In this document: in pieces, positions 6,901-15,037 of the stretch | How the letters are laid out: each line of letters opens with the position of its first letter | Numbering within the stretch: the first letter of the stretch is position 1 | NCBI RefSeq assembly: GCF_003635165.1 | Contig: NZ_ML058608.1 | Location: 1-64,000 of the forward strand | DNA: 64,000 nucleotides | Reading direction: 5' to 3' | Origin: Burkholderia sp. Nafp2/4-1b | GTDB taxonomy: Bacteria; Pseudomonadota; Gammaproteobacteria; Burkholderiales; Burkholderiaceae | The notes under the pieces: model-generated | What the model saw: the letters and a program-made list of their open reading frames with translations, nothing else | Databases searched by the model: none | Told to the model about the DNA's origin: nothing | Position numbers and translations under genes: made by a program

Positions 6901-9671
6901 GCTCCCCCGTGCTTGTTGATGATTGAATCGATATCGGCGTCGGACAGGCTTTCTCCCTTGTAGTCGGGATTGGCGGTCGTATCCTTGCGCGCATACGCGC
7001 GCGCGTCCGGTCCGAGTTCAACCTTGATGGCGCCAGCCGGCACGTTCTCCAGATGCATCCGGCCGTGCGAATCGAGCACGCCCTCGCGCGTGGTGCCATC
7101 GGGCAGCGTCGCAACATACTTCGCGCCCTGAACGGGCTCGTTGTCGTGATACTGGTATTGCAGCGCCGCCGCATGCGTGGAAGTCGGCATTGCCGGCAGC
7201 GGATATGCCATGCTCGTCGGCCCCGCGAATGTATGCGATGCCCCTTTGATGTCGACCTTGCCGGGCGCATGAACCTCGACGTTGCCATCCTTGATCCGGA
7301 TGTATGCGCCGCCGCTTGTCAGCACGATCCCCTGATCGGCTGCGATCTCGATCCTGTCGGTTGCGGACACAACCTTCACTGCCTTCTGCGCGGTCACCTC
7401 GATGTTGTCCGACTGCGCCTGGATCTCGACCTTGCCTTTGCCCGCGAACAGCTTCATCCCCGCGTTCTGCACGAACAGACTCAGCTTCTGCCCGATGCTG
7501 CCGATCAGCGACTTGCCCGTCGCGACATGCACGCTCTGCCCGCTCACGACATTCACGTGATCGTTCGCAACCATGTGCAGCGACTGCTGCGCCGACATAC
7601 CGATTCCCGACGGGCTGCCGAACAGCATCACCGGTTCCTTGAACGCATTCGCGCTGCCCGTGCCGCCGCCGGCCGTCCGGCCGCCCGCGGTGCTGCCGGA
7701 TACGTTGTTTTGCGTTGCGTCGGCAAATGCGCGCATCGTGTCATGCGCGTCCTTCAGGCTTTCTGCCTGATGCTGCTCGCTCACGCCCGATAGCGCTTCG
7801 ACCAGGCTCTCGCCCGTCACGAGCTGCCGCTGCGCTTCCTTCACGTCGAGCGGCTGGCTGTTCACTGCCTTCGGATGCGTGGTGAAGTACAGGCCCTGGC
7901 TCGCCCGCACCGCGCCGTACGCGTCCGACCGCAGATCGAAACCGCTCCCGAGATACGACCCGCGCGAATTGCCGTTTTGGTCGATGATGTAGCCGAGATG
8001 CAGCAGGCTGTTCGCGCTGCTGCTCATCAGCTGCACGCGGTTCTGCCCGGTCGCGTCGTCCATCACGAGATGGTTGTAGCCGCTGCCGGAATACTCTTTC
8101 GATCGATAGCCGGAGAGGATCCCGTCGCTATGCCACTGCGGCTGGTTCGCGCCGTTGTACACGCGTCCGACCGCCAAGGGCCGGTCGCAGTCGCCGCCGA
8201 CGTAGTCGATCAGCACTTCCTCGCCGATACGCGGCACATGCACGCCGCCATAGCCGCCACCGGTGTCCGACTGCACGACCCGCACCCAGCACGACGCATT
8301 CTCGTTGCCCGGGTTCAGGCGATCCCACACGAACTGCACGCGAATCCGGTTCAACTCGTCGGTATAGACTTCTTCGCCCTGCGGCCCGACGACGATCGCC
8401 GTTTCGAGATGCATCTCGGGCTTGGGATGTTCGAACGGGCTGCGATACGGGACGCTGGAGCGCTGCGCCTCGACCTCGACGAGGTAGAAGCCGACTGAAC
8501 CGTCGTCATGCGGCACCCGCAGTCCAGGCGTGTTTTCGTATCGCGCACGTGTCCGGTCCAGCACGCGCGCCAGGCTATGCGGGAAATCCGAATCGGTGCC
8601 GGGTACCGGCAGATTGTTCTCGATCCACCAGGCGACTCCGATCGCGGCAAACTCGCGCTGCTCAGCGGTATCGCGATCGTGCTCGGGATGCTCTGCCAGC
8701 GTAAAACGCCGGCCGGCATCGACGCCGCGCACACCGCCCGACCCGAAGAAGCGCTTCGCCTGTGACTCCCATCCCTCCATCCGGATCTTCGACAGGTGAT
8801 CGCCGCGCGACTGGTCCAGATACGTGTAGCCGCCCGTGTACTCGTACACCTCGAGTTGGTCGGGCAATGCCCCTTGGCCACCCATCGTCGGCAACGACGT
8901 ACCCTTCGGGTTCGCGGACTGCGCCGGATTCTTGTAATCGAACGTACGTGTCGTCAGCGTCACGCTCTGCAACGTGCGCGTGCCGGACCATTGCGTGAAC
9001 GCGTCTGCTTCACCCGCCGCGCCGCCGCGAAAGAAGCGCACGGTTTCCGGCGACATCGGCGTGAACGCCCGCAGGTTGTCGGTGATCACGAGGGTATGCG
9101 ACTTGCCGTCGTCGGCCTGCTGCCACGCGCAGTAGAGTCCCTCGTCTTCCATCAACCGATGCACGAAGTTCCAATCCGTTTCGCTCTGTCGCGTGAACGA
9201 CCGGTTCGGCAACGGTTGCGACAATACAAAGCGGAACTGCCCGCGTGCTTCCGGATGCGTGCCCAGCACGTCGGAAATGATGTCCTCCGCGTTCCGCTCG
9301 ATCCAGATCTTCTCGTCCCGACGAAACCGCAGCACGTGCATCCACGCGTGCAGGTCAAGCTGATAAGTCGTCAGGCCGCCGTTCGCACCAAGTCGACGTG
9401 CGGTGTACAAGTAGCCGCTGATGGGCCGATACGAATCGTCGGCCTGCTGGATCCAGAGCGTCGCAGGCTGCGCGATCAATTTCTTGAGTTCGAGACCGTC
9501 GTCGCTCGAAATTACGTCGAGCGTAAACGAATAGTCTCGGCCGATCCGAGATCGGCCAACCGCGCGCTGTACGGCAAGTGCATTGGCGCCCAGCGGCGTA
9601 TCCAATTTGAGCAAACGGTTCTGCTGAAGCAAGCCACCGCGAATCGCGGCGCCGATGTCCGGCATGTTCAT
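6897..9671 (-). CDS. vgrG: type VI secretion spike protein VgrG with transthyretin-like tail
   Basis: A 924-residue VgrG, the trimeric spike at the tip of the type VI secretion tube. A gp27-like head occupies about residues 1-440, a gp5-type OB fold about 455-545 (LNRIRVQFVWDR, PRIGEEVLIDYVGGD), and the long beta-prism/DUF2345 region about 640-830. Residues about 835-890 form an extra carboxypeptidase-regulatory or transthyretin-like domain (EPVQGAKYVATLPDGTTREG), a known type of docking module for effectors. No other tss genes are in the window, so this is an orphan spike locus that relies on an apparatus encoded elsewhere. The stop codon overlaps the effector start. Confidence 0.93.
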   Translation of the reverse strand: MNMPDIGAAIRGGLLQQNRLLKLDTPLGANALAVQRAVGRSRIGRDYSFTLDVISSDDGLELKKLIAQPATLWIQQADDSYRPISGYLYTARRLGANGGLTTYQLDLHAWMHVLRFRRDEKIWIERNAEDIISDVLGTHPEARGQFRFVLSQPLPNRSFTRQSETDWNFVHRLMEDEGLYCAWQQADDGKSHTLVITDNLRAFTPMSPETVRFFRGGAAGEADAFTQWSGTRTLQSVTLTTRTFDYKNPAQSANPKGTSLPTMGGQGALPDQLEVYEYTGGYTYLDQSRGDHLSKIRMEGWESQAKRFFGSGGVRGVDAGRRFTLAEHPEHDRDTAEQREFAAIGVAWWIENNLPVPGTDSDFPHSLARVLDRTRARYENTPGLRVPHDDGSVGFYLVEVEAQRSSVPYRSPFEHPKPEMHLETAIVVGPQGEEVYTDELNRIRVQFVWDRLNPGNENASCWVRVVQSDTGGGYGGVHVPRIGEEVLIDYVGGDCDRPLAVGRVYNGANQPQWHSDGILSGYRSKEYSGSGYNHLVMDDATGQNRVQLMSSSANSLLHLGYIIDQNGNSRGSYLGSGFDLRSDAYGAVRASQGLYFTTHPKAVNSQPLDVKEAQRQLVTGESLVEALSGVSEQHQAESLKDAHDTMRAFADATQNNVSGSTAGGRTAGGGTGSANAFKEPVMLFGSPSGIGMSAQQSLHMVANDHVNVVSGQSVHVATGKSLIGSIGQKLSLFVQNAGMKLFAGKGKVEIQAQSDNIEVTAQKAVKVVSATDRIEIAADQGIVLTSGGAYIRIKDGNVEVHAPGKVDIKGASHTFAGPTSMAYPLPAMPTSTHAAALQYQYHDNEPVQGAKYVATLPDGTTREGVLDSHGRMHLENVPAGAIKVELGPDARAYARKDTTANPDYKGESLSDADIDSIINKHGGA

Positions 9672-9807
9672 TATCAGGCCCTTTTTTATTTCAGCACCCT
9701 CGGATGGTGTCTGTCTCGCTATCGCGCGGGATTTTACCGGTTTATCAGGGCTCTACCATTAATCATCATCGGCTGGAATGTTGAGAATCTTGAATTGGTG
9801 TCGTGCC

Positions 9808-10098
9808 TCACGCGTTATCGAGGGCCCCTGCGGTTTCGCTATTGGCCGGAACAAATTCGGCGACTCGTCGGGAATGACGCTGGCGTTTCATCGACGGCGG
9901 CCACGCTTCTTTCGCGAGCCACTCGACAATTTTCGCGATGCTCTCGCCGGACAACTGGTCGACACGCTCGACGAACACCCCGTAGTCGAGATCGAACTTC
10001 ACGTTGAATCGCTCGCCCTTGTACCGACAACACAGGACTTCGGCTTCGGGTAGCGACACGCGTTGCTCGAACACCATGTTGCCCGGGTGTCGTTGCAT
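9808..10098 (-). CDS. hypothetical protein, 96 residues
   Basis: A small unrecognised protein with protein-like composition (RYKGERFNVKFDLDYGVFVE, then SGESIAKIVEWLAKEAWPP). The reading frame stays open for 15 more codons upstream (PRLDVLDIDAVARRMQ) without an ATG, GTG or TTG, so the start is either the ATG used here or the gene has lost its beginning. It lies upstream of vgrG on the same strand with a 136-base gap, so it may be part of, or a relic within, the T6SS island. Confidence 0.45.
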   Translation of the reverse strand: MQRHPGNMVFEQRVSLPEAEVLCCRYKGERFNVKFDLDYGVFVERVDQLSGESIAKIVEWLAKEAWPPSMKRQRHSRRVAEFVPANSETAGALDNA

Positions 10099-10301
10099 TC
10101 GACGCGCGACGGCGTCGATATCGAGTACGTCAAGCCGGGGCGATGAGGATCACTCATCTGGTCATCCGGGCCGTCGGACTGCGCATCCGGAATCCCCGCG
10201 ATTCTACAGACCAATCCTTTCTCTGATCGCCTGCCTGCCTGCCTCACAGCCCGCCGATCTGATTGTGCGCTCGTCGCACTTAGTGCATATCCTGCCCGGA
10301 T

Positions 10302-10579
10302 CACAGTCGCCGGACTGTGCTTATCCAAAGGTGTTAACAGAGTTCGTATACATACGTAGTGATAGTTAACAAGCACGCCGCCTCACAGTGGATAACCTCC
10401 GTAACCTGCTGAATTTTCAGCGCGAAGCGGAATGCATAACCCCCGGCAATGCACAGGCAAATCTCTGTGGAGCACAGAACAACTTTTCGTCGATTCGCCG
10501 CCGCGCCAACATATCCTCAATCGTTCCACTGTGAATCCAGAGGCTTGCCGGACGGTTATCCATAGAGGGCTGTGGATAA
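10302..10579 (+). repeat. second DnaA-box cluster with AT-rich GTTAAC element
   Basis: The 500-base gap at 10099-10602 has four DnaA-box-like 9-mers: TTATCCAAA (10321-10329), AGTGGATAA (10387-10395, minus), TTATCCATA (10556-10564) and a perfect TGTGGATAA (10571-10579, minus). The third is preceded at 30 bases by CACTG (10527), the same internal spacing as the five units at 3.7-4.1 kb. Between the boxes is an AT-rich stretch, 10331-10370, bounded by two GTTAAC sites. No convincing gene is seen in this gap beyond the end of the 96-residue frame. Its role as a DnaA binding or titration site is inferred. Confidence 0.65.
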
Positions 10580-10602
10580 GTTGCAGCGCAAAGTCGATTT
10601 GT

Positions 10603-10941
10603 CTAACGAACCATGGCGACGAGATACAACCCGCCGAGGATCATCGCGACGCCTCCCCATTGCACATACGACACACGCTCACCGAAGAGCACGATTCCGG
10701 CCAGAAAGACGAGCACGAACGTGAGTGCGGTAAACGGATACACGACGGTGAGCCCGGCCTTGCTCAATGCGAAGATCCAGAGCACGGTTCCCGCGCCGTA
10801 GCAGAGCAGCCCGAGCGCGACCCACGCGTTGATGAATTCGGCGAGTGCGTGACGACCGTCGGCGCCGACCTTGAACGCGACCTGGCCGGTCGCAGCCAGG
10901 AACACGCCGGCCAGAATGAGAACGTAGACGGACAGTTTCAC
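10603..10941 (-). CDS. EamA/SMR-like transporter, ArnE-type half
   Basis: A 112-residue protein made of four membrane helices, the size and pattern of the small flippase subunits (ArnE/ArnF) and of EamA half-proteins. Recognisable features are the early GQVAFKVG stretch and the AGIVLFGERVSYVQWGGVAMILGG end typical of EamA. Its start overlaps the preceding methyltransferase by four bases, and the cassette also holds an undecaprenyl-phosphate-type glycosyltransferase. It therefore probably flips a lipid-linked sugar across the inner membrane. As SMR-like proteins work as dimers, it may homodimerise or need a partner not present here. Confidence 0.75.
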   Translation of the reverse strand: MKLSVYVLILAGVFLAATGQVAFKVGADGRHALAEFINAWVALGLLCYGAGTVLWIFALSKAGLTVVYPFTALTFVLVFLAGIVLFGERVSYVQWGGVAMILGGLYLVAMVR

Positions 10942-11726
10942 CGGCCTTCCTCGCTGCGCTTCAATCGGTTGGCGACCATGCGGCTCTTCAACATGGCGAT
11001 GCGGGTCTTCACGCGTACCGGCAGCCAGCGCAGCAGGAACTTGCGCGCCTTGTAGCCGATAGGCGATACATCCGATATCTGCGAACGGCTGTCAACGCGG
11101 TGTTGTCTGATGGCGTCCGGCAGCCGTTCCACTTCATCGGCGGCAACGAAAAAGAGCAGGTTGTAGCGGTACCACGGCTCGATGCGCGTGTCAGCGGCGA
11201 CAAGCGGCCGTACGAAATCGAACAGCTGGTAGCCGCGGCGCGCGAACAGGTCACGCCAGAACCCGTAGCCCTGTTCGTTGATGTGGTTTTCGCCGCCCTG
11301 GCCGGGCACGGCAGCGGAAAACAGCACATGCTTGCCATGCCGGACGAGATTGTCGACGAGTATCTCGCTGGATGTCTTCGGTACGTGCTCGCCGACTTCG
11401 AGGCACTCGACGAGGTCGAATGTCCGACCGAGATCGAAGCGCTTCGAAATATCGGCCGGCACGAAGCGGGCGCGGTCGAACAGCAACACCGAACGATCCA
11501 CGTAGTCGCCGTCGATGCCCGTCACGTCCTGCACGCCGAGCTCGCGATGCACGCTGAGCCATGCTCCGGCGCCGCAACCGACGTCAAGGATGCTCGCAGG
11601 CTTCAGCACTGCATTGACGCTTGGCAATACGCCGCGCGCGGATCGTACCGATCCCTCGCGCTGGTACCGGTAGAACGTCTCGTCATACGGCCGCGGCGTG
11701 TCGTCCGCGATGAATCCAGGTGGCAT
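10938..11726 (-). CDS. class I SAM-dependent methyltransferase
   Basis: A 262-residue methyltransferase with the glycine-rich SAM site ILDVGCGAGAWLSVH, the acidic strand-2 loop TGIDGDYV and the strand-4 motif FDLVECLEVGEHV. The start used is the ATG at 11726, which has GGAG at good spacing; a longer upstream frame is arginine-rich and lacks a site. It sits between a large membrane protein and the small flippase, so its substrate is probably a surface glycan, polyprenyl-linked sugar or lipid. The exact acceptor cannot be read from the sequence. Confidence 0.8.
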   Translation of the reverse strand: MPPGFIADDTPRPYDETFYRYQREGSVRSARGVLPSVNAVLKPASILDVGCGAGAWLSVHRELGVQDVTGIDGDYVDRSVLLFDRARFVPADISKRFDLGRTFDLVECLEVGEHVPKTSSEILVDNLVRHGKHVLFSAAVPGQGGENHINEQGYGFWRDLFARRGYQLFDFVRPLVAADTRIEPWYRYNLLFFVAADEVERLPDAIRQHRVDSRSQISDVSPIGYKARKFLLRWLPVRVKTRIAMLKSRMVANRLKRSEEGR

Positions 11727-11798
11727 CGCAATCTCCCGATGGCGCGATCGGTGCATGGCATGGCGCGACGCTTCGCACCTCATGCGACGGCCGTGCAA

Positions 11799-13370
11799 TC
11801 AATCGCCCCGACAAGCCTGCTTCTCATACACTGACCATTCGCCCGCCGTCTTCACGCGCACGACGCGACAGTCCGGATTGGCGAAAAACGCGTCCGGCAG
11901 CGGTGTTTCGGCGCGGACGAAGAAGTACCGGTACAGGCGCCCCTGGTGCCGCTGCCAGTTGAAGTGCTGGTACAACTGCTGCGGCGAGACGTCGGACGGC
12001 CCCACGCCGGGCAGCCGGTCGAGCCGGAAGCGGACGATCTGCGGCGGGAACCGTGCGGCATTGAAATCGACGAACCCGCGATGCTCGGCCTGATACCAGA
12101 CCGGAAAGTTCTCGTAGACGAACGGATTATCCGCAGCCACGCTCGCCCGGTCGACGATGATCCCGAGGCCGCGCTGCGCCGGTTCGATCGTGTTGGCGAC
12201 CAGGTCGAAATCAGCGCTCTCGTCGGCGAAGCGCAGCACGCGCACGCCTTGCTGCGCGACGAAGCCGGCGCAGATTCCGGCAAGGATCAACTGCGCCGTC
12301 AGCGCGAGCCATGGCGTCGCCCCTCGACCTGGCTCCGCCGGCATGGGCGCCCGGAACATCAATGCATAGAACGGAAACAGGAACAGCGCGAAGCGCGGAA
12401 ACAGGAAGAACGTATTGATCGCGAACAGCGGCACGCCAAACCAGACAACGGTCAGGACGGTTGCCGGTACATAGGCGGTGACGTGTCGGTTTGCCCTCGA
12501 CGCCATCAGGAACGGTGCGGCAACGATCAACAGGAAGGCCAGCAGCGTACCGTCGTCGGCGGTAATACCCCACGGATAGAACACGGCGGCAATCATTCGG
12601 GCCAGTGGATTGATGGTCCAGATCACGGTGAACGGATACATCGGGGCCAGATCGACGTCACGATGCAATAGCGCGTACAGCACCGTGACAAGCGCGAGCA
12701 CCGCATACGGCCACGCGGCAAGCAGTGCGCGCGGAAACGTGCGGGGCCGGCGCACAAGCAGGAACAACGCGCCGATCGCGTTCGCGAACACGAAGATCAG
12801 CCCGTGCGAGAAAAACAGCGCAAGATTGACGAGCGTCAGTACAGTGCCGCGGCGAGCGGTCGGCTGCTCGGCATAGTCGAGCGCAAGCGCAATGAAGATC
12901 ATCGCGACCGGCGCGGCGACCAGATACGAATAGAGGCCGAATTCATACGCGAAGCCGAAGAACCCGGGCACGCACAGCCAGTCGAGGCGCGGGTCCGTAC
13001 CGAGACGCCGGCGTAGCGCGATGTACGCGGCGACGAAACCGTAGAACGACAGGGTCAGCATGACCTTGAACGCGGCAGTGACCGGCATCACGAACGACAG
13101 TGCGGCCGCCGCGCCATAGCCGAGCAGGTAGGGTGTAAAGAGGTTGATCCGCAGCAGCGGCGCCCAGGGCGACTGGCCAAGCAGCATGTCGTGCAGCGTG
13201 GCGACCTGTGCCGCATGTTGCGGAAGATCGACCATCGGCGGGTGCGGCGCGAGCCAGAACAGCAGGCCGGCCGCCGCGACCGTCGCAACGAACAGCGCCC
13301 GCAACGCACGATCCACTGCGCGATATGGCCACGCGTGCGGCAGGCGGCCGCTTACCGTGCTCTCATCCAT
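11799..13370 (-). CDS. polytopic membrane protein, possible GT-C glycosyltransferase
   Basis: A 523-residue protein with about ten membrane helices between residues 20 and 400 and a soluble C-terminal domain of about 120 residues. An early periplasmic-type loop contains HPPMVDLPQHAAQVA, with acidic and histidine residues where GT-C enzymes carry their metal or lipid-phosphate site. The start chosen is the ATG at 13370, preceded by a GGGG ribosome site; an arginine-rich upstream extension is rejected. Beside a GT2 enzyme that loads a polyprenyl carrier, it could transfer the sugar on the periplasmic side. Family membership is not certain. Confidence 0.65.
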   Translation of the reverse strand: MDESTVSGRLPHAWPYRAVDRALRALFVATVAAAGLLFWLAPHPPMVDLPQHAAQVATLHDMLLGQSPWAPLLRINLFTPYLLGYGAAAALSFVMPVTAAFKVMLTLSFYGFVAAYIALRRRLGTDPRLDWLCVPGFFGFAYEFGLYSYLVAAPVAMIFIALALDYAEQPTARRGTVLTLVNLALFFSHGLIFVFANAIGALFLLVRRPRTFPRALLAAWPYAVLALVTVLYALLHRDVDLAPMYPFTVIWTINPLARMIAAVFYPWGITADDGTLLAFLLIVAAPFLMASRANRHVTAYVPATVLTVVWFGVPLFAINTFFLFPRFALFLFPFYALMFRAPMPAEPGRGATPWLALTAQLILAGICAGFVAQQGVRVLRFADESADFDLVANTIEPAQRGLGIIVDRASVAADNPFVYENFPVWYQAEHRGFVDFNAARFPPQIVRFRLDRLPGVGPSDVSPQQLYQHFNWQRHQGRLYRYFFVRAETPLPDAFFANPDCRVVRVKTAGEWSVYEKQACRGD

Positions 13371-13446
13371 TGCGCGAGTCCCCCGCGTGAGATACCGACG
13401 TCGCCGGCCACGTGCCGGATCGTTGCGGTACAGGACCGATTGCCCG

Positions 13447-14382
13447 TCATAGCGTCTTCTCGACGATGAAGCGCGGGCGTTGCTTCGTCTCCGAATAGAT
13501 CTTCGCGACATAGCCGCCGATCACGCCGAGGAACAGCAGCTGCAGGCCGCCGAGAAAGTACATCGGGATCACGGTGGACGCCCAACCCGGCACCGAACGG
13601 TCGGTGAACAGCCGGATCGACAGTGCCCAGACGCCAAACACGGTCGAGGCCAGCGCGAGCAGGGCGCCAACATATGCGCTCCATTGCAGCGGCTTCGTCG
13701 AAAACGACGCGACACCGTCCGATGCGAGCAGGATCATCCTCGCCAATGGATATTTGCTTTCGCCGGCGAAGCGCGGCTGCCGGTCGTACCGGACGATCGC
13801 CGTCCGGAAGCCCAGCAGCGGCACGATGCCGCGCAGGAACAGATTGACCTCGCGGAAGCCGCGCAATTCCTCGATCGCCCGGCGACTCATCAGGCGGAAG
13901 TCCGCGTGATCCGGCAAGATGTCGACGCCGAAGCGGCGCAGCAGCCGGTAGTAGCCGCGCGCGCTGACGCGCTTGAAGAAGCCATCGCTGTCACGACGCT
14001 GCCGCACGCCGAATACGATCTCGGCGCCGGATTGGTATTCGCGCAGCATGCGCGGGATCGCATCGAGGTCGTCCTGGAGATCGGCGTCGAGACTGATCAG
14101 CACGTCGCCGTTCACCTTCATGAGGCCGGCGAGCAGCGCATTCTGGTGCCCGTGGTTGCGCGACAGCTTTAGGCCATGGATACGCGGATCGGCGGCATGG
14201 AAGCCTTCGATGAGCGACCAGGTCCGATCATGCGAACCGTCGTCGATAAACGTCACACCGCTCGCGCCGTCAATGACGCCTTCTCGGGCAAGCTGATCAA
14301 GCAGGATCGTGAGCCGGCGTACGGTTTCCGGCAACACGGCTTCTTCGTTGAAGCAGGGAATTACCAGATTGAGCGCGACCAT
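13447..14382 (-). CDS. family 2 glycosyltransferase, DPM1/GtrB/ArnC type
   Basis: A 311-residue enzyme that should transfer a sugar from a nucleotide donor onto polyprenyl phosphate at the cytoplasmic face. It has the opening NLVIPCFNEEAVLPETV, the metal-binding DADLQDD motif (near residue 97), the DFRLMSRRAIEEL acceptor region and two C-terminal membrane helices (about 235-255 and 270-295), all typical of GtrB/ArnC-like proteins. The ATG at 14382 is preferred to a GTG six bases upstream. It is first in a co-directional set of four genes. The sugar is not identifiable. Confidence 0.85.
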   Translation of the reverse strand: MVALNLVIPCFNEEAVLPETVRRLTILLDQLAREGVIDGASGVTFIDDGSHDRTWSLIEGFHAADPRIHGLKLSRNHGHQNALLAGLMKVNGDVLISLDADLQDDLDAIPRMLREYQSGAEIVFGVRQRRDSDGFFKRVSARGYYRLLRRFGVDILPDHADFRLMSRRAIEELRGFREVNLFLRGIVPLLGFRTAIVRYDRQPRFAGESKYPLARMILLASDGVASFSTKPLQWSAYVGALLALASTVFGVWALSIRLFTDRSVPGWASTVIPMYFLGGLQLLFLGVIGGYVAKIYSETKQRPRFIVEKTL

Positions 14383-14671
14383 ACCCACCCCGATATCGTT
14401 ACGCGTACGTTGCGGTCTGCCGTCGTCACGAGGGGTACTGGTTAGTGCAATGTGGCCGGCGCGTGGTGCGTCACGCGCGCCTGTTCCCCGTGGCTGGATC
14501 GGGCCGGTTCCTGCTCTTGATTATCGTTCGCGATCCCGGCCTGGATTCGCGACGAATCCATTATGACGGAACGTGCTCCGGCCCGGTGAGACGTCGCAGT
14601 GAGGATGAACCCGGATGCGATCGCGATTTGCTTTGCACACCGGGCGGTCCCCCTGGACACACGCTCGATTC

Positions 14672-14721
14672 AAAAAATTTTCACAAAGGGGCTTGTGCTC
14701 CTCAAAAACCCTCTCTATAAT
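14672..14721 (+). promoter_or_regulatory. tRNA-Val promoter with A-tract upstream element
   Basis: TTGTGC (14693-14698) and a perfect TATAAT (14716-14721) are 17 bases apart, 12 bases before the tRNA. Just upstream, 14672-14691 reads AAAAAATTTTCACAAAGGGG, almost the same as the block before the rRNA P1 promoter at 437-457. A GC-rich discriminator follows the -10 box. The 290 bases between this and the GT2 gene (14383-14671) show nothing else I can name. Confidence 0.8.
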
Positions 14722-14733
14722 TCGCGGCTTCTT

Positions 14734-14810
14734 AGGCTCGTAGCTCAGTTGGTTAGAGCACCACCTTGACATGGTGGGGGTCGTTGGTTCGAATCCAATC
14801 GAGCCTACCA
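14734..14810 (+). tRNA. tRNA-Val (anticodon GAC)
   Basis: A 77-base cloverleaf. The acceptor AGGCTCG pairs with CGAGCCT before the encoded ACCA end, the D arm is GCTC-GAGC, the anticodon stem is CCACC/GGTGG with loop TTGACAT giving anticodon GAC, and the T arm contains GTTCGAATC. A strong sigma-70 promoter precedes it and an intrinsic terminator follows. No integrase or duplicated 3' end was seen nearby, so there is no sign that it is used as an attachment site here. Confidence 0.95.
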
Positions 14811-14875
14811 ACGAACAAATGAAGGGGTCCGGCAGCACGCATTGCCTACAGGCAATCCGGCTCGCCAACATACAA

Positions 14876-14912
14876 ACGCCACGCGGCAACATCGCGTGGC
14901 GTTTTTCTTTTT
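14876..14912 (+). terminator. intrinsic terminator after tRNA-Val
   Basis: A ten-base stem, ACGCCACGCG (14876-14885) with CGCGTGGCGT (14893-14902), loop of seven, then a T-rich run. It closes the tRNA transcript about 65 bases downstream of the CCA end. Confidence 0.85.
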
Positions 14913-15037
14913 GCGGCCCAAACCGCGCATGCACGTGTCGATGAACGTGCGGGTCGCGCATGGCGAGCAGCGGCCGGCAATCGGCAAATCAGCACGCAGA
15001 GCAGGGGACGCGGGCGCCAGAAGCCCACCCGCCACCT

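Noticed and set aside
14734..14912. tRNA-Val as an integration site
   Set aside because: No integrase, no duplicated 3' end of the tRNA, and no abrupt change of base composition next to it.
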